Source of the DNA: Cycas panzhihuaensis | Lineage: Eukaryota; Cycadophyta | Reading direction: 5' to 3' | Assembly: GCA_023213395.1 (NCBI GenBank) | Contig: CM041465.1 | Location: 129,959,741-130,023,740 of the forward strand | Length of the DNA: 64,000 nucleotides | Part shown: positions 22,109 to 33,199 of the stretch, piece after piece | How the letters are laid out: each line of letters starts with the position of its first letter | How positions within the stretch are numbered: the first letter of the stretch is position 1 | Translations under genes and position numbers: made by a program | Notes under the pieces: generated by a model | Seen by the model: the letters and a program-made list of their open reading frames with translations, nothing else | The model's database searches: none | What the model was told of the DNA's origin: nothing

Positions 22109-22645
22109 TGTTAGAACCTTCATTTCCTAAGCATTAAGTCTTGATCTTAGGTATTAGTATTTTTGTCACTTTAGGCCTTTATCCTGAAGTGTTCATTTGC
22201 TTGATTATAAAATTGTCTTTTGTCTTGTAGTGAATTTTCTCACATGTGCTTGTGAGAAGTCAACTTTGGTGGGCTCTATCCTTAGCCTTGGAGATAGAAG
22301 AGTCCTAATCAGATTTGTCCTTTAGTCTTGATCAGTGACATGTGGAGAGATCCTGATCGTCCAAACTCCTTTATAAGGAGCCCTATTTTCATGTTTTGGT
22401 ATATAGTATTTGGAGTAAGAGTTATGCTGCTGTAAGAGTCTCTTGTAGGTGAAGTGTTGAGATGAATTCTCCTTCATACTTGTGTTTATGATAGGTTGAG
22501 TTGAAGTGCAATACTCCTCCCTATTATCTTTTGTGTTGTACTACATCTTTTCATTAATCTAAAGTGTATAGTCCTTCATATTTCGATGTCCTATCTAGTT
22601 CCTTAGTAGATTCTAGCACCTGTATCTTCTCCTTTTTGTCTTACA
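22109..22645 (+). repeat. 5' LTR of copia E
   Basis: TGTTAGAACC to GTCTTACA. CTCCTTTATAAGGAG (about 22368-22382) holds the TATA box within a short inverted repeat, also present in the right LTR. Confidence 0.92.
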
Positions 22646-22648
22646 ATT

Positions 22649-22660
22649 TGGTATCAGAGT
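22649..22660 (+). promoter_or_regulatory. primer binding site of copia E
   Basis: TGGTATCAGAGT, eleven of twelve bases of the initiator tRNA-Met complement, three bases after the LTR. Confidence 0.85.
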
Positions 22661-24977
22661 TGTGGTATCTTGAGGAGCAGATTGTTGGCTTTGAATTTCT
22701 CCAAGACTGGTGATGACCTTCGCCATATGAAGGTGATCCAGCTGGAGTAAGGAGTAATTTCTTGAGGTTTATTGCTGAAGGACCTTGTTTACACTGTTAT
22801 CTTGCAATTTTTTTTAATAGAATCTTTTATGCAAAGTGTTGAATATTTGCATTTTTTTAGGACTAATTTTGTGGCCAGAAAGACGATGATACTAAAATTT
22901 GCAGAACATTTAGAGCTAATCTTTTTGTGTTTTACACAGGGCCAAAGTTGTGTTGCAATCTTTGCAACTTGTTGGCAAAGTTTGGTGCATAAGCTGCTTT
23001 TATTAGGGAGATATTTTATGTCAAAAAAGGCCTATATTTGTGACTCTTTTGTTGCCCTCCTGGAATTTTTTTTTTTTTTTGTTCTGAAGTAGCTCTTCCT
23101 TGATTTAGCAACTAAATTTGCTAAGGATTATCTCTATGAAGTAGTGGCTGTCCACACAAAATCTAACAAGTTTGAAGCCAAATATTAGTCCTCCTTGTGG
23201 CTAGATTTATTTTATGATTTAAAACAACAAAAAAAAAAAAAAATTTGCTGGCTTCACCTTTGCATTGGACACATCCTCTCTTGACTTGGAAGCTTTCCCT
23301 GCTAAGGTGGCTTGGCCCTGCAAGTACCTCACTCTTGTCTAGAATTTTATTGAGTAACAACCTCCTCTAACAGCTACATGGCTTGTTGTCCTCAATGGCT
23401 TGTTGTCTAGTGTTGCACCTGCTCCCAAGGCTATTTACTCTGTACCATTCTTCCGTGGCTCTAGTGGTGTGGCGCAACACTGTTAAACACCTCCATGCGA
23501 CTTTGCAACTCCCACACCACTTTCGTTCCATCTGTGACCTGCTTTCTTACTACCTAGGCTCGTTATTTAGCTCTTGCTCGTGATGTCTTCCTGTCCGGAA
23601 CTACTCCTGCAGCGCCGTGCGTCGTGCCTTCTGACCGTGGCTTCTCATGCGGCTTCTCCAGGCCTGTATCTCCTCAACGTGCGGCCTTGCTTCGTCCTTC
23701 GTCCCATCTGGGGCCTATCCTTCATCTTCCGTCCCAGCTACGGCTCTGGTCTCTCTGTTACGGCGACGCCTGACTCCATACATCATGTGCTCCTCATCGG
23801 TGTCTCCCGTAGCTCAAACAACAGCCCCCGTTGGAAACTAATCCACGGATTTGCCGCACCTGGTAAATAAACCCACGGTGGGCGCTCCTGGTAAGTTCGC
23901 AACCGCCATCTTATATAAAAGAAATTCTATTATTTACATAAAGTTCGAAAACCATATGTTATAACATATGGTATATACTATTAAGTATATTCCTTTTTAA
24001 ATCTATCTTTTAAACTTTACATCTCTAAAGTTTATTTAAATTTCATTTTTAACTTTTTTGTTAATCATTTCTACATTGTAAATGTGCTTTGTTTAGTGTG
24101 GTAATCACACTAAATCACATAAAAAAAATTGCAATTTTATTTTTGAATTTAAAATCACTATTTTAAAGTGATTCTATTATCTTTTTGTTAAAAAAAATTA
24201 CTCATTTTAATGACAATTAAGTTCCTTAGTAACTTAAATCATTAATTTTGATTTCAAAAGGGATCAATTTTAAAGGTTTTTTTAAAGTGTGTTAATCACA
24301 TTTTTTATACAAGTCTCTTAAGTGTAATTTGGTGATTAAAACACCATCTTTTTTTGGCTTATTTTAAGCCTTAATTTTTACCATTTGAAGGCTCTTTTTC
24401 TCACTTGCCCCCCTGCGAGGTGATCCACTTGTAAGTGAGAATCAACATCAACTACAAAAGAGGGCAAAGATCAATAAAAGGTTGCAAATTTTTGGTGCAT
24501 AGGGATCATTTTTACGATCCCAGGTGTTCATGGTGGACTTGCTTCATTACTGGCTTGTTGAAGGCATTAATTTATGGTGTTTTTAGTTGTTGTTTATCTC
24601 TTTATGAGATTTTCGTTGAACTTAGTTGCATCATTTGATATTCAATGCAATTATATTGTATCCTGAAGTCTTTTCTGAAAAAGTTAATCAGCAGCAAACA
24701 GGCCTACAAGCACACGTTTTTGAGCACTAAAATCAACCCACTTTTAATCATTAAAACACTTAAGTGGGGAGGCTCGAAAAGAGTTTATACTCTGGCTCAA
24801 AGTGCCGATAACTTGGCCAACACTGATCTTGCTATCAGGTTGGACAAACTTGCGAGTCAAGCCCTCCATTCCGTCCATAATTTCTCAGCCTCGTACTGAT
24901 TTCTTGTTGGATACTAAGTGGAACTTAAGCGGCATCAACTCAAAAATTCTCAAGTTTCATCTGGTATTGCAATTGAA
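22661..24977 (+). other. 2.3-kb leader of copia E
   Basis: No retroelement domain is found. It includes a T-tract (about 23068-23082) and an A-tract (about 23226-23243) some 160 bp apart. A pyrimidine- and GC-rich segment at 23370-23890 is unlike the surrounding A/T-rich leader; its frames (23574-23870) are not recognised. Very A/T-rich DNA follows to 24400. Confidence 0.6.
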
Positions 24978-25790
24978 ATGGCGACTCAGATGCTAAATGC
25001 GAACACCATTAAATTAACAGGTGTTGAAAACTATCTCACTTGGAAAAAGCAAGCAAAAAGCTTGTTGATTATGAATGAGTTATGGGGTAATGTATTAGGC
25101 AAAATCGCCAAACCTGAGCCCACTCTTGATCTTGCTAATCCTCAAAATTTGATTCCAGCAGATCCTGTTGCATTAACTTCTTTCAAAGCTAAAGATGAGG
25201 TTGTAGTCGCCTTTATTCATCTAACAATCAGTGATAATGTTGATCAGAATATTGAATTTGCTTCAACTTCTAAAATTGCTTGGGACATAATTGTTTCATT
25301 GTATAAACGAAAAGATGATGCACGAATTGTTATGTATAAAGCAAAATTATTTAGTCTGAAGTATGTTGCTTCAATGGCAGCCTATTTATCTTCAATTAAG
25401 GCTATCAGTAATCAACTGACAACGCTTGGCAAACCAGTCACAAATGAAGACTTGGTTACTGCAACAATTCATGCTCTGCCTAAAGAATATAATGGTTTTA
25501 TTTCTGACATTTCTCGAAATGGAACTTTGTCAATTCTAACTTTCAATGAGTTAGAACGTCTATTGCTGTAAGAAGAAGAAATTTATTCACGGCAAGATGA
25601 AGCAAGCACATCTGGTGCTTTCTTCGCGAAGTTTAAATTCAAGCAGCAATTCCAGCCCAAGCCGAATTTTCTCAAAAAAATTGGCAGTCTTAGCATAAAA
25701 TCAAAGACTGTCGTTTGTCATTATTGTGGCAAAGTTGGCCACATTCAACTTGACTGCAGAAAACGTCAACATGACTTGCAACAACCACAA
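24978..25790 (+). pseudogene. copia E gag
   Basis: Start ATG at 24978-24980 (MATQMLNAN) chosen by alignment with the gag starts of A and D. The capsid region (ENYLTWKKQAKSLLIMNELW ... LPKEYNGFISDIS) is intact to a TAA at 25569-25571, where relatives read through into EEEIY. Then comes a zinc knuckle CHYCGKVGHIQLDC (about 25718-25759). A stop follows within a Gln-rich tail. Confidence 0.88.
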
Positions 25791-25895
25791 TAGCAACAAA
25801 TGCAACGTCAACAGAATCATCATCAGTAGCAACAGAATCAGCATCAACAGCAGCAGCAATGTCAACAATGTCAGCAGCAACAAGGACCAACTCGA
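25765..25895 (+). repeat. CAA/CAG-rich tract at the gag-protease boundary of E
   Basis: Degenerate CAA/CAG/CAT triplets encode a Gln/His-rich linker, with TAG stops arising from CAG at several places. It resembles triplet-repeat expansion inside the polyprotein linker. Confidence 0.7.
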
Positions 25896-25976
25896 GGTAC
25901 ATTTCGAGGTGGTCGCCAAAGAAGGACGAATCGAGGTGGCTTTCAAGGCCACACAGCACAACATGATCCAAGTGAC

Positions 25977-26250
25977 ATGACCTTTTTTGCATATAGTGGC
26001 AGTCATAATGATAATACTTGGATCATTGATTCTGGTGCATCATGTCACATGACAGGTGATGCAAAGATATTGTCAAATTTTCAAGAATGTCAGGGAGAAA
26101 CAGTGACATTTGGGGACACTGCCACTATCGAAATATCAGGTGTAGGACAAATTACACCTCACAATCAACATTCTACATTTCCTAGTGGAAATATTCCTAG
26201 TTCCTGGAATGCCCAAAAATTTGCTTTTTGTTAGTTTGCTTGTTAAGTAG
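25977..26250 (+). pseudogene. copia E protease
   Basis: The frame has WIIDSGASCHMTG with the catalytic DSG intact, followed by the GETVTFGDTATIEISGVGQI segment. A stop at 26232-26234 and another before 26254 separate it from integrase. This is the only copia protease in the window with an unaltered active-site triad. Confidence 0.85.
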
Positions 26251-26253
26251 CAG

Positions 26254-27660
26254 ATGAGTGTGCTATTCAAAGATAGAAAGTGTATCATTGGGAACAAAGA
26301 CGACCAAATAGTTGTAGTTGGTCGTAAAGATCGTGGCCTCTACAAATTAGATACAACATCTGGATCATCTCATGCATATGTCTCTCATTCTGTAAATAAG
26401 ACTCAACTATGGCATGAAAGACTTGGACATCTTAATCTTGACAGCATCAGAGAGATGTTTAGGCAAAACTTGGTTTTTGTCTTACCCAAAATCTCTGGGG
26501 TTAATTGCCTTTGTGAATCTTGTCTTATGGGGAAGCAACATCGAGAACCTTTTGAGAAAGGCAAGGCCTGGAGAGCACAGCATCCACTTCAGCTGGTACA
26601 TTCTGATATGTGTGGTCCCATGACCACTCAGTCTCATGGAGGATCATCATTCTTCATGACATTCATTGATGATTTCTCACATAAAGTGTGGGTCTACTTT
26701 CTAAAACATAAGTCAGAAGCTTTGAACAAGTTTAAGGAATTAAAATTTGCAAATAAAATGAATCGTGCGCATCAAAATACTCAAAACAGATAATGGCGGT
26801 GAGTATACGTCCAAGGATTTTAATCATTTATGTATTCAAAATGGCATCAAACGCCAATTTTCTATCCCTTACACACCGCAGTAGAATGGTGTAGCAGAAA
26901 GGATGAACAGAACCTTGGTCAGTAGAGCAAAAGCTATGATGCATGTCAAAGGTCTCTCATCAGCATATTGGGCAGAAGCACTTCTTATTGCTGTGTATCT
27001 GTCAAACCACAACTCGACTTCTGCACTTTCGAGCATGACACCCGAGAAGGCTTGGATTGGCCAAAAACTTGTGGTCAACCACTTACGAACTTTTGGATGC
27101 ACAGCCTACATGAACATTCCTTACGAGCAAAGACGGAAATACGACGACAAAGGTCTCAAATGCATCTTTGTTGGATATGCTCCTGGTAGTAAAGCATATC
27201 GATTGTTTGATCCCCTTACAAAAAAGATGCATACTTCACGAGACGTTGTCTTTGCAGAAGACAATCGGGAGATCGACGTCAGCACTCTTCGTCTCTCCCT
27301 TGATAAAGGCAAAGCCATTCTTGATGAATCTATCCCTTCAACTTCCTCAACTCCTTGTGCTTCATATGCATCAGCTGCTTCTTCTTCCTCCTCATCTTCC
27401 TTAGTTCCTTCATTGTGTCCTTCTTCTTCTTCTGAGGTACAACAATCACCTCCATCGCAGGACCATGAAGCTACATCGACAAAGAAGCTACCAAATGGTA
27501 TATGCAAACTATTGCAGAATTGCAAATTGTTGAAGGAAAATGTCCATCCAAAATGCGACCTTCACACACTGTCAATTACGCACTTATGGCTGAAGTGCTT
27601 ATTGCTCCTGAGCCTTCCATTTTTGAGGAAGCATGTACAGACGAAAAGTAGCAGGCTGTC
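26254..27660 (+). pseudogene. copia E integrase
   Basis: GAG-pre-integrase LWHERLGHLN, zinc CESC, HSDMCGPM (first Asp) and FIDDFSHKVWVYF lie in 26254-26793. A frameshift follows, then TDNGGEYT (second Asp) and MNRTLVSRAKAMMHVKGLSS onward (third region) in 26903-27868. The C-terminal LKCIFVGYAPGSKAYRLFDP and a Ser-rich linker end before a frameshift near 27590. Confidence 0.87.
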
Positions 27661-28580
27661 ATGGACGATGAGATCCACTCCATTTATCAAAATGACACAT
27701 AGGACTTGGTTGAGTTACCACCTGGCAAACAAGGCATCAGTTGTAAGTGGATCTACAAAATCAAGTATAATTCTGATGGTACTATTGAGTGACATAAGGC
27801 TCGCCTTGTTGCTAAAGGTTTCAAACAGCAAGAAGGCATCGACTACACCGAGACATTTGCACCAGTAGTCAATATGAATACCATCATAATTGTTATGGCC
27901 TTAGTTGCACAATGCAAGTGGCCATTGTATCAGATGGATGTCAAAAGTGCCTTTCTCAACGACGATTTGATTGAGGAGGTCTACCTGGAACAACCTCCTG
28001 GATATATTTCTGTCGTCAATGAACATCTTGTTTGTTGCCTTAAAAAGGCCTTGTATGGCCTAAAACAGGTGCCACGTGCTTGGTATTCAAAGATCGATGA
28101 CTACTTTTTGCAGCACAATTTTCATCGATCCACATCAGATTCAAACTTGTATATCAAGGTTCAAAACCAGCACATCACTCTAGTTGTTCTTTATGTTGAT
28201 GATTTGATTATCACAGGCAATGATATAAATCTGATTGAGCGTCTCCAAAGGGACTTGAAGAGAAGTTTTGACATGACAGATCTTAGACTTCTTCACTATT
28301 TCCTTGGCATGGAAGTGTGGCAGCAACCAAGTCATATTTTCATTTCTCAAGCCAAGTATACATGGAACATTTTACAGCGATTCAGAATCGAAGACTGCAA
28401 ACCTTCACCAACACCCATGGAGACAGGTACTAAATTGTCGATGAATGAAGAAGGGAAACCTATTGATTCCACCCTTTTCAGGCAACTAGTGGGTAGTCTC
28501 ATCTACTTGACTAACACTAGACCTGACCTTTCATATGCGGTTGGAACATGTTCCAGATATATGATCAACCCCAATTAGCG
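27661..28580 (+). pseudogene. copia E reverse transcriptase
   Basis: MDVKSAFLNDDLIEEVYLEQ, YGLKQVPRAWYSK and catalytic LYVDDLIITG, with both aspartates, occur in the 27874-28578 frame, followed by GSLIYLTNTRPDLSYAVG. The N-terminal part (27661-27873) holds several stops. A TAG at 28576-28578 precedes RNase H. Confidence 0.88.
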
Positions 28581-29160
28581 ACACTAGAATGCTGCAAAAC
28601 GCATCCTCAGATACCTTAAAGGTACTTTGCAGTATGGTCTTCAATACACACGCAATGAGAACTTCACACTGGAAGGGTTCTCAGATTCAGATTGGGTTGG
28701 ATGCCAAGATAGCCAGAAATCTACCTCAGGTTATTGTTTCAACCTTGGGTCTGCTATTGTTTCATGGAGTTGCAAAAAGCAACCAAATGTTACGCTTTTC
28801 TCCACGGAAGTAGAATACAAAGCTGCTGTCAGCGCAGCATGTGAGGCTATTTGGTTTAGACGGATTCTTGACGAGCTTGGACTTAAGCAAACACTCCCAA
28901 CACCATTGTATTGTGACAATTAGAGTGTTATCAAGATTGCCAAGAATCTGGTGTTTCATGCATGCACTAAGCATATTGAAGTCCATTACCATTTTATCAA
29001 AAAACATGTGCAGCAAGGTGAAATTGACTTCATCTACAAGCCGACCGATCATCAACTAGCCAACATCTTCACCAAGCCACTTGGGAAAGAGAAGTTTGAG
29101 CATTTCAGAAATGGCCTCAGCATTCGACTTAATATTGTATCCATTCGAGGGAGTTGTTAG
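28581..29160 (+). pseudogene. copia E RNase H and pol C-terminus
   Basis: SDSDWVGCQDSQKSTSGYCF, TEVEYKAAVSAACEAIWF, YCDN (then a TAG in place of Gln), HIEVHYHFIKKHV and TKPLGKEKFEHFRNGLSI are all visible. The stop codon at 29158-29160 overlaps the LTR start, the same arrangement as in A. Confidence 0.88.
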
Positions 29161-29691
29161 AACCTACATTTCCTAAGCATTAAGTCTTGACCTTAGGTAT
29201 TAGTATTTTTGTCACTTTAGGCCTTTATCCTAAAGTGTTCATTTGTTTGATTATAAAATTGTCTTTTGTCTTGTAGTGACTTTTCTCACATGTGCTTGTG
29301 AGAAGTCAACTTTGGTGGGCTTTATCCTTATCTTTGGAGATAGAATAGTCCTAATTAGATTTGTCTTTTAGTCTTGAACAGTGACATGTAGAGAGATCCT
29401 GATTGTCCAAACTCCTTTATAAGGAGCCCTATTTTCATGTTTTGGTATGTAGTATTTGGAGTAAGAGTTATGTTGCTGTAAGAGTCTCATGTAGGTGAAG
29501 TGTTGAGATGAATTCTCCTTCATACTTGTGTTTATGATAGGTTGAGTTGAAGTGCAATACTCCTCCCTATTATCTTTTGTGTTGTACTACATCTTTTCAT
29601 TAATCTAAAGTGTATAGTCCTTTATATTTCGATGTCATATCTAGTTCCTCAATAGATTCTGGCACCTGTATCTTCTCCCTTTCATCTTATA
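29155..29691 (+). repeat. 3' LTR of copia E
   Basis: 537 bp, TGTTAGAACC to CATCTTATA; the terminal CA is mutated to TA. It retains the TATA box (about 29413-29427). Confidence 0.92.
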
Positions 29692-29829
29692 AAATGTATG
29701 TAAATTGTGGACTTATGTGGATGGTTAATTAAAGAATGTGTATGTTGACCACTTGCGCACACCCTAGACTACAATGGAAACCCTTGACAAGTGAGAATTT
29801 GCAGTAGGAGCAGATTTAGCAGTTAACAT

Positions 29830-29842
29830 TGGTTTCGTTGCG
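29830..29842 (+). promoter_or_regulatory. candidate primer binding site of gypsy F (not tRNA-Met)
   Basis: One base after the LTR end comes TGGTTTCGTTGCG. It begins TGG, as a PBS complementary to a tRNA CCA end must, but is unlike the TGGTATCAGAGC of all other elements here. The tRNA is not identified. Confidence 0.5.
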
Positions 29843-30120
29843 TAAGTCCACTAAGCGGAGGGAAGAGAAACCGGAAAATTCATGTGCAAAAAGCAAGTTA
29901 CCCTAGCTGTCACAGTGATGGCAGGGTCTAACTAAGCCTAGATAGCCAGGGGGACCTTCCAATGCCACCTAAAAGACCTTCGAAGACAGAATAGTCACAA
30001 GCAAAACCTCTGGAGATACCAGAATCAAGCAGATAAAGAGCCCTAAGATGGTCCCGAGAAAAGAAAATAAGGAGAGCAAGGAGATTAAGTATTAAAAAGA
30101 ATGAAGGCCTGGATGAGTCA

Positions 30121-31240
30121 GTGGAAGGATCCAAGGCAAGTGGAGCCCAGACACCACGAGGAATAGAAAATAGAGGCCAAGGGGAGCCCATGTCAATCAC
30201 ACCTACTCCAAGAACATATTATAATGAAGGGAAGCATATGAATCAAGAGGAAGAAGAAACAAATCATCTTGAAATGGAACAAAGCTTGGACTCTACTTTG
30301 AAGGACCTGAGTGGTAACGGGGAAAAGGCTGAGGAAGGTCCCCATGCACATTGGGAAAACCACTTGATCAGACAACATTTTGAAGATCCACTAGAGGGAA
30401 ACAAAGATCAGTCATATATAATAACAACTCTGGTAGCAGTAGAAATACTGGGAGTACCAGGGATTATTCAACTAAAATTGCCAATACACAATCCTTGATT
30501 TGGGAAGGAGAATAGTAGGGAAGAAACACCACCAAGAAGACTTTATAAGAAGTTCTCTGAAGAGAATATAATAGTTCCACCTGAAAAGAAAGAAGAGAGA
30601 GAAGCTTACAATGGCGCATCATAGGGAGTTTGGGAAACTCATCTTCGATGACTCGATCGATGCTGTTGAACATATCTATTTATTCCAAAGATTGATTAAC
30701 CTCGAGAAAATTACGGATGAATGTGAAATCAAAGAAAGATTCGCATACTCACTAAGAGGCGTACCATTGGCATGGTACAAGCAACTAGACTATAATAAAT
30801 CATGGAGTGAAATCAAAAGAGTTTGAAATAAGATTTCTGAAGTATAGAAACAATGATATCATCGAATTAACATTGAGAGAGATCCAACAAAAACCCGGAG
30901 AGTCAGTCCTGACGTCTTTCAGCAGAATGGACATGATTGCTGCCACCATGACCAACAATGAAAAGATTACGGATTTAAGCATGCGCACTTTTTTCGTAAA
31001 TGGATTAAACACTAAGTTAAGGAATGCAATAGCATCCCACCCATTGAAATCATACAAGCATGCACAAGAGTTGGCCTTAGATTTTGAAAAGGAGATAGAC
31101 ATGAAAAGGATAGCCTATGACCCTCTAGTAATGAGATTGCAAGGAGAGATGAATGAGCTGGAAACCCAGAATTTGAATAGACCTCGCTTCCAAATGACAA
31201 AAATAGAAGAAAGCACAAAGGTAGAAGGCTGAAGGAAAGA
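30121..31240 (+). pseudogene. gypsy F gag (N-terminal and capsid parts)
   Basis: An acidic N-terminal frame (30121-30498) is followed, after stops, by a capsid-type region in 30611-31232: IKERFAYSLRGVPLAWYKQL, then a frameshift near 30810, and REIQQKPGESVLTSFSRMDM. The arrangement of a hydrophobic helix, SLRGxxLAWY and then F..RF is the Retrotrans_gag pattern. The true start is uncertain because the upstream sequence contains stops. Confidence 0.75.
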
Positions 31241-31241
31241 A

Positions 31242-31710
31242 GTGGCTAGGCTAAAATTACAACAAGACAATCCAAGGGAAGATTCCAAAACACATCGGGG
31301 AAAAGAACCTCCGATAGAGAAATGGTGCTATATTTGTGAAAAAAGCACCCATACCACCAAGGAATGCGAATGTAATGCAAGGAATCGAAAACAAAACGCT
31401 TGGTGCCATATCTGCGACCAAGGAACACACAACACATGTGATTGTAATTTTAACACTAGAGGTTCCAACGCTCGAGGGAGAGGGCGAGGAAGAAACAGTA
31501 TGAACACTCGTACAATATACACAACCCAAACCCAATTAGAGAACCCAAGAAAAAAACCTCCGTTGGGCAGATGTTTGATATGTTGAGGGTATGGACACTA
31601 GAAGTCAGATTGTCCAATAGCAAAGATTCAGAAAGAGTGCCCATACTTGTGCAAGAATTGTGGTCTGAGCACTCATACTAGTGAAGAATGCAAGGGCAAG
31701 GGCCCTTAAA
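31242..31710 (+). pseudogene. gypsy F nucleocapsid with four zinc-knuckle units
   Basis: Four cysteine/histidine units in a row: CYICEKSTHTTKEC, CHICDQGTHNTCDC, a third (CLIC ... CP) interrupted by two stops, and CKNCGLSTHTSEEC. An Arg/Gly-rich linker separates the second and third. All except the damaged third fit CX2CX4HX4C or close variants. These would bind genomic RNA. Most gypsy gag proteins carry one or two. Confidence 0.8.
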
Positions 31711-32475
31711 TGGAGTAACAATCATACCCGAATCTCCAAAAGATGTTAACTTACAGAATCAAAGAAATGAAGATGATTATCCTAACCCTAAGACAGAAAT
31801 TGATCGCTTTGCCATTGCGAAGAAAGCATTAGAGAAAGCCACACAGGAAGAAGGACTCAAATCGTTACCCCTAGGGAAGCCAGAAGTTAAACATGTATAC
31901 AGAAGAAAGAATAAGAAAATAGAGGAACCAACAGTGCAAGAAAACCCAAGAGGGAACCTGAAAACAGAAGGATTCCTACAAAAGTTATTACTAATGGAAG
32001 ATCTGGTGAATCAACTAAATTTAACTATCCCATTAGGGAAGGTCATCGAATGGATCGAAGAAGGAAAAATACACCCAAAGGAAGCTTACAGAAGTTTGAA
32101 TAAAATCAAACCATCTCAGTGGATATTAGCATTTTGGGAATTAATCTCAAAAATGTCATCGTGGATGGAGGAGTAGCAATGAATGCCATACCAACCCAAA
32201 CATGGAAAAAACTTGGGAGCCCTTGATTGGCATCAACTAACTATTCATTAAAATTGGCTAATGAACTACTAGTCAAACCAGTGGGACGACTAGAAAATAT
32301 CCAAGTGAACGTGGCCGGTATCATTGTTCTATTTGACTTTATGATCATGGACACTGTTAAGGACATGGTTACCTATCCAACACTAATAGGGAGACTGTGG
32401 TTATACCGAACTGAGTGCTTACAAAGTTGGAAGGATGTAACATTTACCCTCACGGATGGGGGAAACAAAGTCGTC
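31688..32475 (+). pseudogene. gypsy F protease region, interrupted by G
   Basis: A charged linker (31688-32130) leads into a retropepsin-like segment: NVIVDGGVAMNAIPTQTW (frame-shifted near 32130), then LKLANELLVKPVGRLENIQV and FDFMIMDTVKDMVTYPTLIG. The active site reads Asp-Gly-Gly rather than Asp-Ser/Thr-Gly. Element G is inserted at 32476; a short continuation (LPMLAKGKYMVEVILDIASS) resumes at 38354. Confidence 0.72.
32303..32475 (+). repeat. 173-bp F protease segment duplicated at 37599-37771
   Basis: Same length and collinear with 37599-37771, about ten differences. This copy is the native F sequence adjoining the 5' LTR of G. Confidence 0.9.
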
Positions 32476-33060
32476 TGTAGCATTCCAAAATATGGTAAAA
32501 AAAAATATAGCTTATTACCATTCAAATCGAAGGCCTCTGAACAACGATTCCAACGGTTTAGACGAAAGTCAATTCTGAGGTCTTTATCAAAAGTTATGAC
32601 CATTTAAAGTCAACCTGCGAATTTTTGGAGAAGTTCTGGCCGACTTCTATTTGAGCAGTATTAAGAAGAATATCACATTTTCTGGCCGACTTCTATTACT
32701 ATCCTTTGGCTGCCTATTTAAGGAGGATTTGTGGCCTCATTTCATCATCGTCGCAGATTCTTTGGTCGCGCATTTTCGGTTTTAGGGTTGCAATTAGCTC
32801 GCCCATTTGGGGACTGTAGCTTGGAGGGTTTCTCACTTCGAAGAGGGAAGCTCATTTCTTCAGCAAAGATTGGTATTTTGTTATAATTTTGCTCTATTTT
32901 GGTATTATTTGATAATAAAGATTATTATTTACTTCTGTGGATTCTGTAATTCTTGTTCCTTATTCATTTTACTATTGAATAACATCTAGTTATTGCCTTT
33001 TGTGGATTATTACCTATATTTTGAGGAAAATTGCTATAAAGGTAGAACTAGATCGTTACA
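32476..33060 (+). repeat. 5' LTR of gypsy G
   Basis: 585 bp, TGTAGCATTCC to GATCGTTACA. The last 300 bp closely resemble those of H. Confidence 0.9.
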
Positions 33061-33062
33061 AG

Positions 33063-33074
33063 TGGTATTAGAGC
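33063..33074 (+). promoter_or_regulatory. primer binding site of gypsy G
   Basis: TGGTATTAGAGC, the same one-mismatch tRNA-Met variant as in H, two bases after the LTR. Confidence 0.85.
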
Positions 33075-33199
33075 TTCGTTCGAAGCGGGTATTTAGTGTG
33101 TCTTTGCAAGAAATATCTGAGAATTTTTTTTTCAATAGAACGGAGTTAAGGTCAGGAAAAACCACAATAGGAAAAAAGGTGCTCCAAGCCTCCTAGGGA

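Larger units (their letters stand above)
22109..29691 (+). mobile_element. Ty1/copia retrotransposon E
   Basis: Identical-length LTRs of 537 bp (22109-22645, 29155-29691), PBS at 22649, gag from 24978, protease, integrase, RT, RNase H to 29160, then a PPT-like CGAGGGAGT. The TSD is GAATG (22104-22108) against AAATG (29692-29696), one mismatch. The uninterrupted site is visible in the other F LTR near 44890. The LTRs differ at roughly two dozen positions. Motifs of protease, RT and RNase H are preserved, but stops occur in gag, integrase and RT. Confidence 0.93.
21543..29828 (+). repeat. 5' LTR of gypsy F, split by copia E
   Basis: Begins TGTTGCAACT, runs to 22108, is interrupted by E, and resumes 29697-29828 ending TTAACA. 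The intact partner at 44297-45025 supplies the uninterrupted version and shows that GAATG was the target of E. It is rich in CATTCC/GGAACG words. Confidence 0.9.

Noticed and set aside
32303-32475. LTR of G starting at the first copy of the protease segment
   Set aside because: The segment is protease coding sequence of F in frame with upstream F; the TGTAGCATTCC terminus at 32476 and the near-matching TSD place the LTR edge there.
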